This document shows, one piece after another, positions 63,376 to 64,000 of a stretch of DNA of 64,000 nt. How positions within the stretch are numbered: position 1 is the stretch's first letter; every line of letters starts with the position of its first letter. Origin of the DNA: Pomacea canaliculata (taxonomy: Eukaryota; Mollusca; Gastropoda; Architaenioglossa; Ampullariidae); assembly GCF_003073045.1 (NCBI RefSeq), contig NC_037590.1:7032016-7096015 (forward strand). The letters run 5' to 3'. The notes under the pieces are model-generated. The model saw nothing but the letters and a program-made list of their open reading frames with translations. It was not told where the DNA came from and did no database searches. The position numbers were made by a program, and so were the translations under genes.

Positions 63376-64000
63376 GTAAGGAATCCACGTTTCTTCTTTT
63401 TTTTCTTTGGTTTGTTTTTGTATTGAAATGATGCTTTACAGCTGCACATACTGCCTTTGCATATGTGCATCTTAGTATACTACACACATAGATTTCTACC
63501 AACAGCTTGTGCCTTTAGCTGCAGCTAATTTCTTTGTGTTATCACAATTTTTCGATAGCCTGAAACACCAGTTTTGGTAGGGTTACCTGTTGGAAATGGT
63601 GTGCATTGTATTATTTATAAGCAGTTTTGTACATTTTAGAGGTGGTGTATTGATTTGTACACTTTACAGTGGTATGTCTGGGTAATCTTGGTATATCTAA
63701 GTAGCTTATCTTCACTATGCTTGAGGTAATGCATCATAATGCATGAGATTTATATTACAGCAGATGAGTGCAGTTACATGTCAGTGAGAGTCATCACTTA
63801 ATGTAGATAATGGCAGCAGCTGCTGATTGATGGAGGTCGCCTACAGCATATATAAATCACTTTTTATATACTTGAATTTTTTTTATTTTTTTTTTAATCT
63901 TTCAATTTGTTTTGTTGGAGTGATTGTCCTATATACAAAATTGCATCCATATCCATGGTAGATTTTCTTCACTCAGATTTTTCAGGTACAGATGTGATGA

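Overview
The window is animal nuclear DNA: genes are split by GT-AG introns, the sequence is AT-rich, and the non-coding parts are crowded with small DNA transposons, SINE-like tails and simple repeats. The gene set (astacin with ShK domains, a tandem array of small TNFR-like receptors, divergent Rab5 duplicates) and the repeat style point to a lophotrochozoan, most likely a gastropod mollusc. That placement is inference; no species marker was seen. Layout. (1) 1-1808, minus strand: the first four exons of an EFHB/CFAP21-like ciliary microtubule protein, running off the left edge, with an RFX X-box-like palindrome upstream. (2) 6305-9300 and 18758-24102, plus strand: two tandem Rab5 genes with identical intron positions. 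The first is nearly canonical Rab5; the second is divergent and its introns hold two DNA transposons and copies of its own exon ends. EFHB and RAB5A are also head-to-head neighbours in vertebrates, so this looks like very old microsynteny. (3) 30034-35541, plus: an astacin zinc metalloprotease (10 exons seen, signal exon not found) ending in three ShK domains, two of them on a tandemly duplicated exon pair split by a 570-bp inverted-repeat element. (4) 36833-41014, 42862-44851 and 47687-49767, plus: three tandem paralogues, each a five-exon gene for a small type I membrane protein with signal peptide, one eight-cysteine domain resembling the BCMA/TACI cysteine-rich domain, short linker, membrane span and basic tail. 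Tails of the first and third carry ITIM-like V-x-Y-x-x-V motifs; the first and second share a C-terminal motif. This cluster is the best candidate for an undescribed system. (5) 55876-57128, plus: a GT31 beta-1,3-glycosyltransferase whose membrane/stem part and catalytic part lie in different frames. (6) 58741 to beyond 64000, plus: the start of an hnRNP U-like gene, cut by the right edge inside its SPRY domain. The gaps hold Tigger/pogo-like, mariner, hAT-like and unclassified inverted-repeat elements, tRNA-derived SINE pieces, a LINE 3' fragment and several local tandem repeats. All identifications come from reading translations, splice signals and remembered family motifs; no database search was run. 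Exon limits were set by hand from GT-AG signals and reading-phase continuity.
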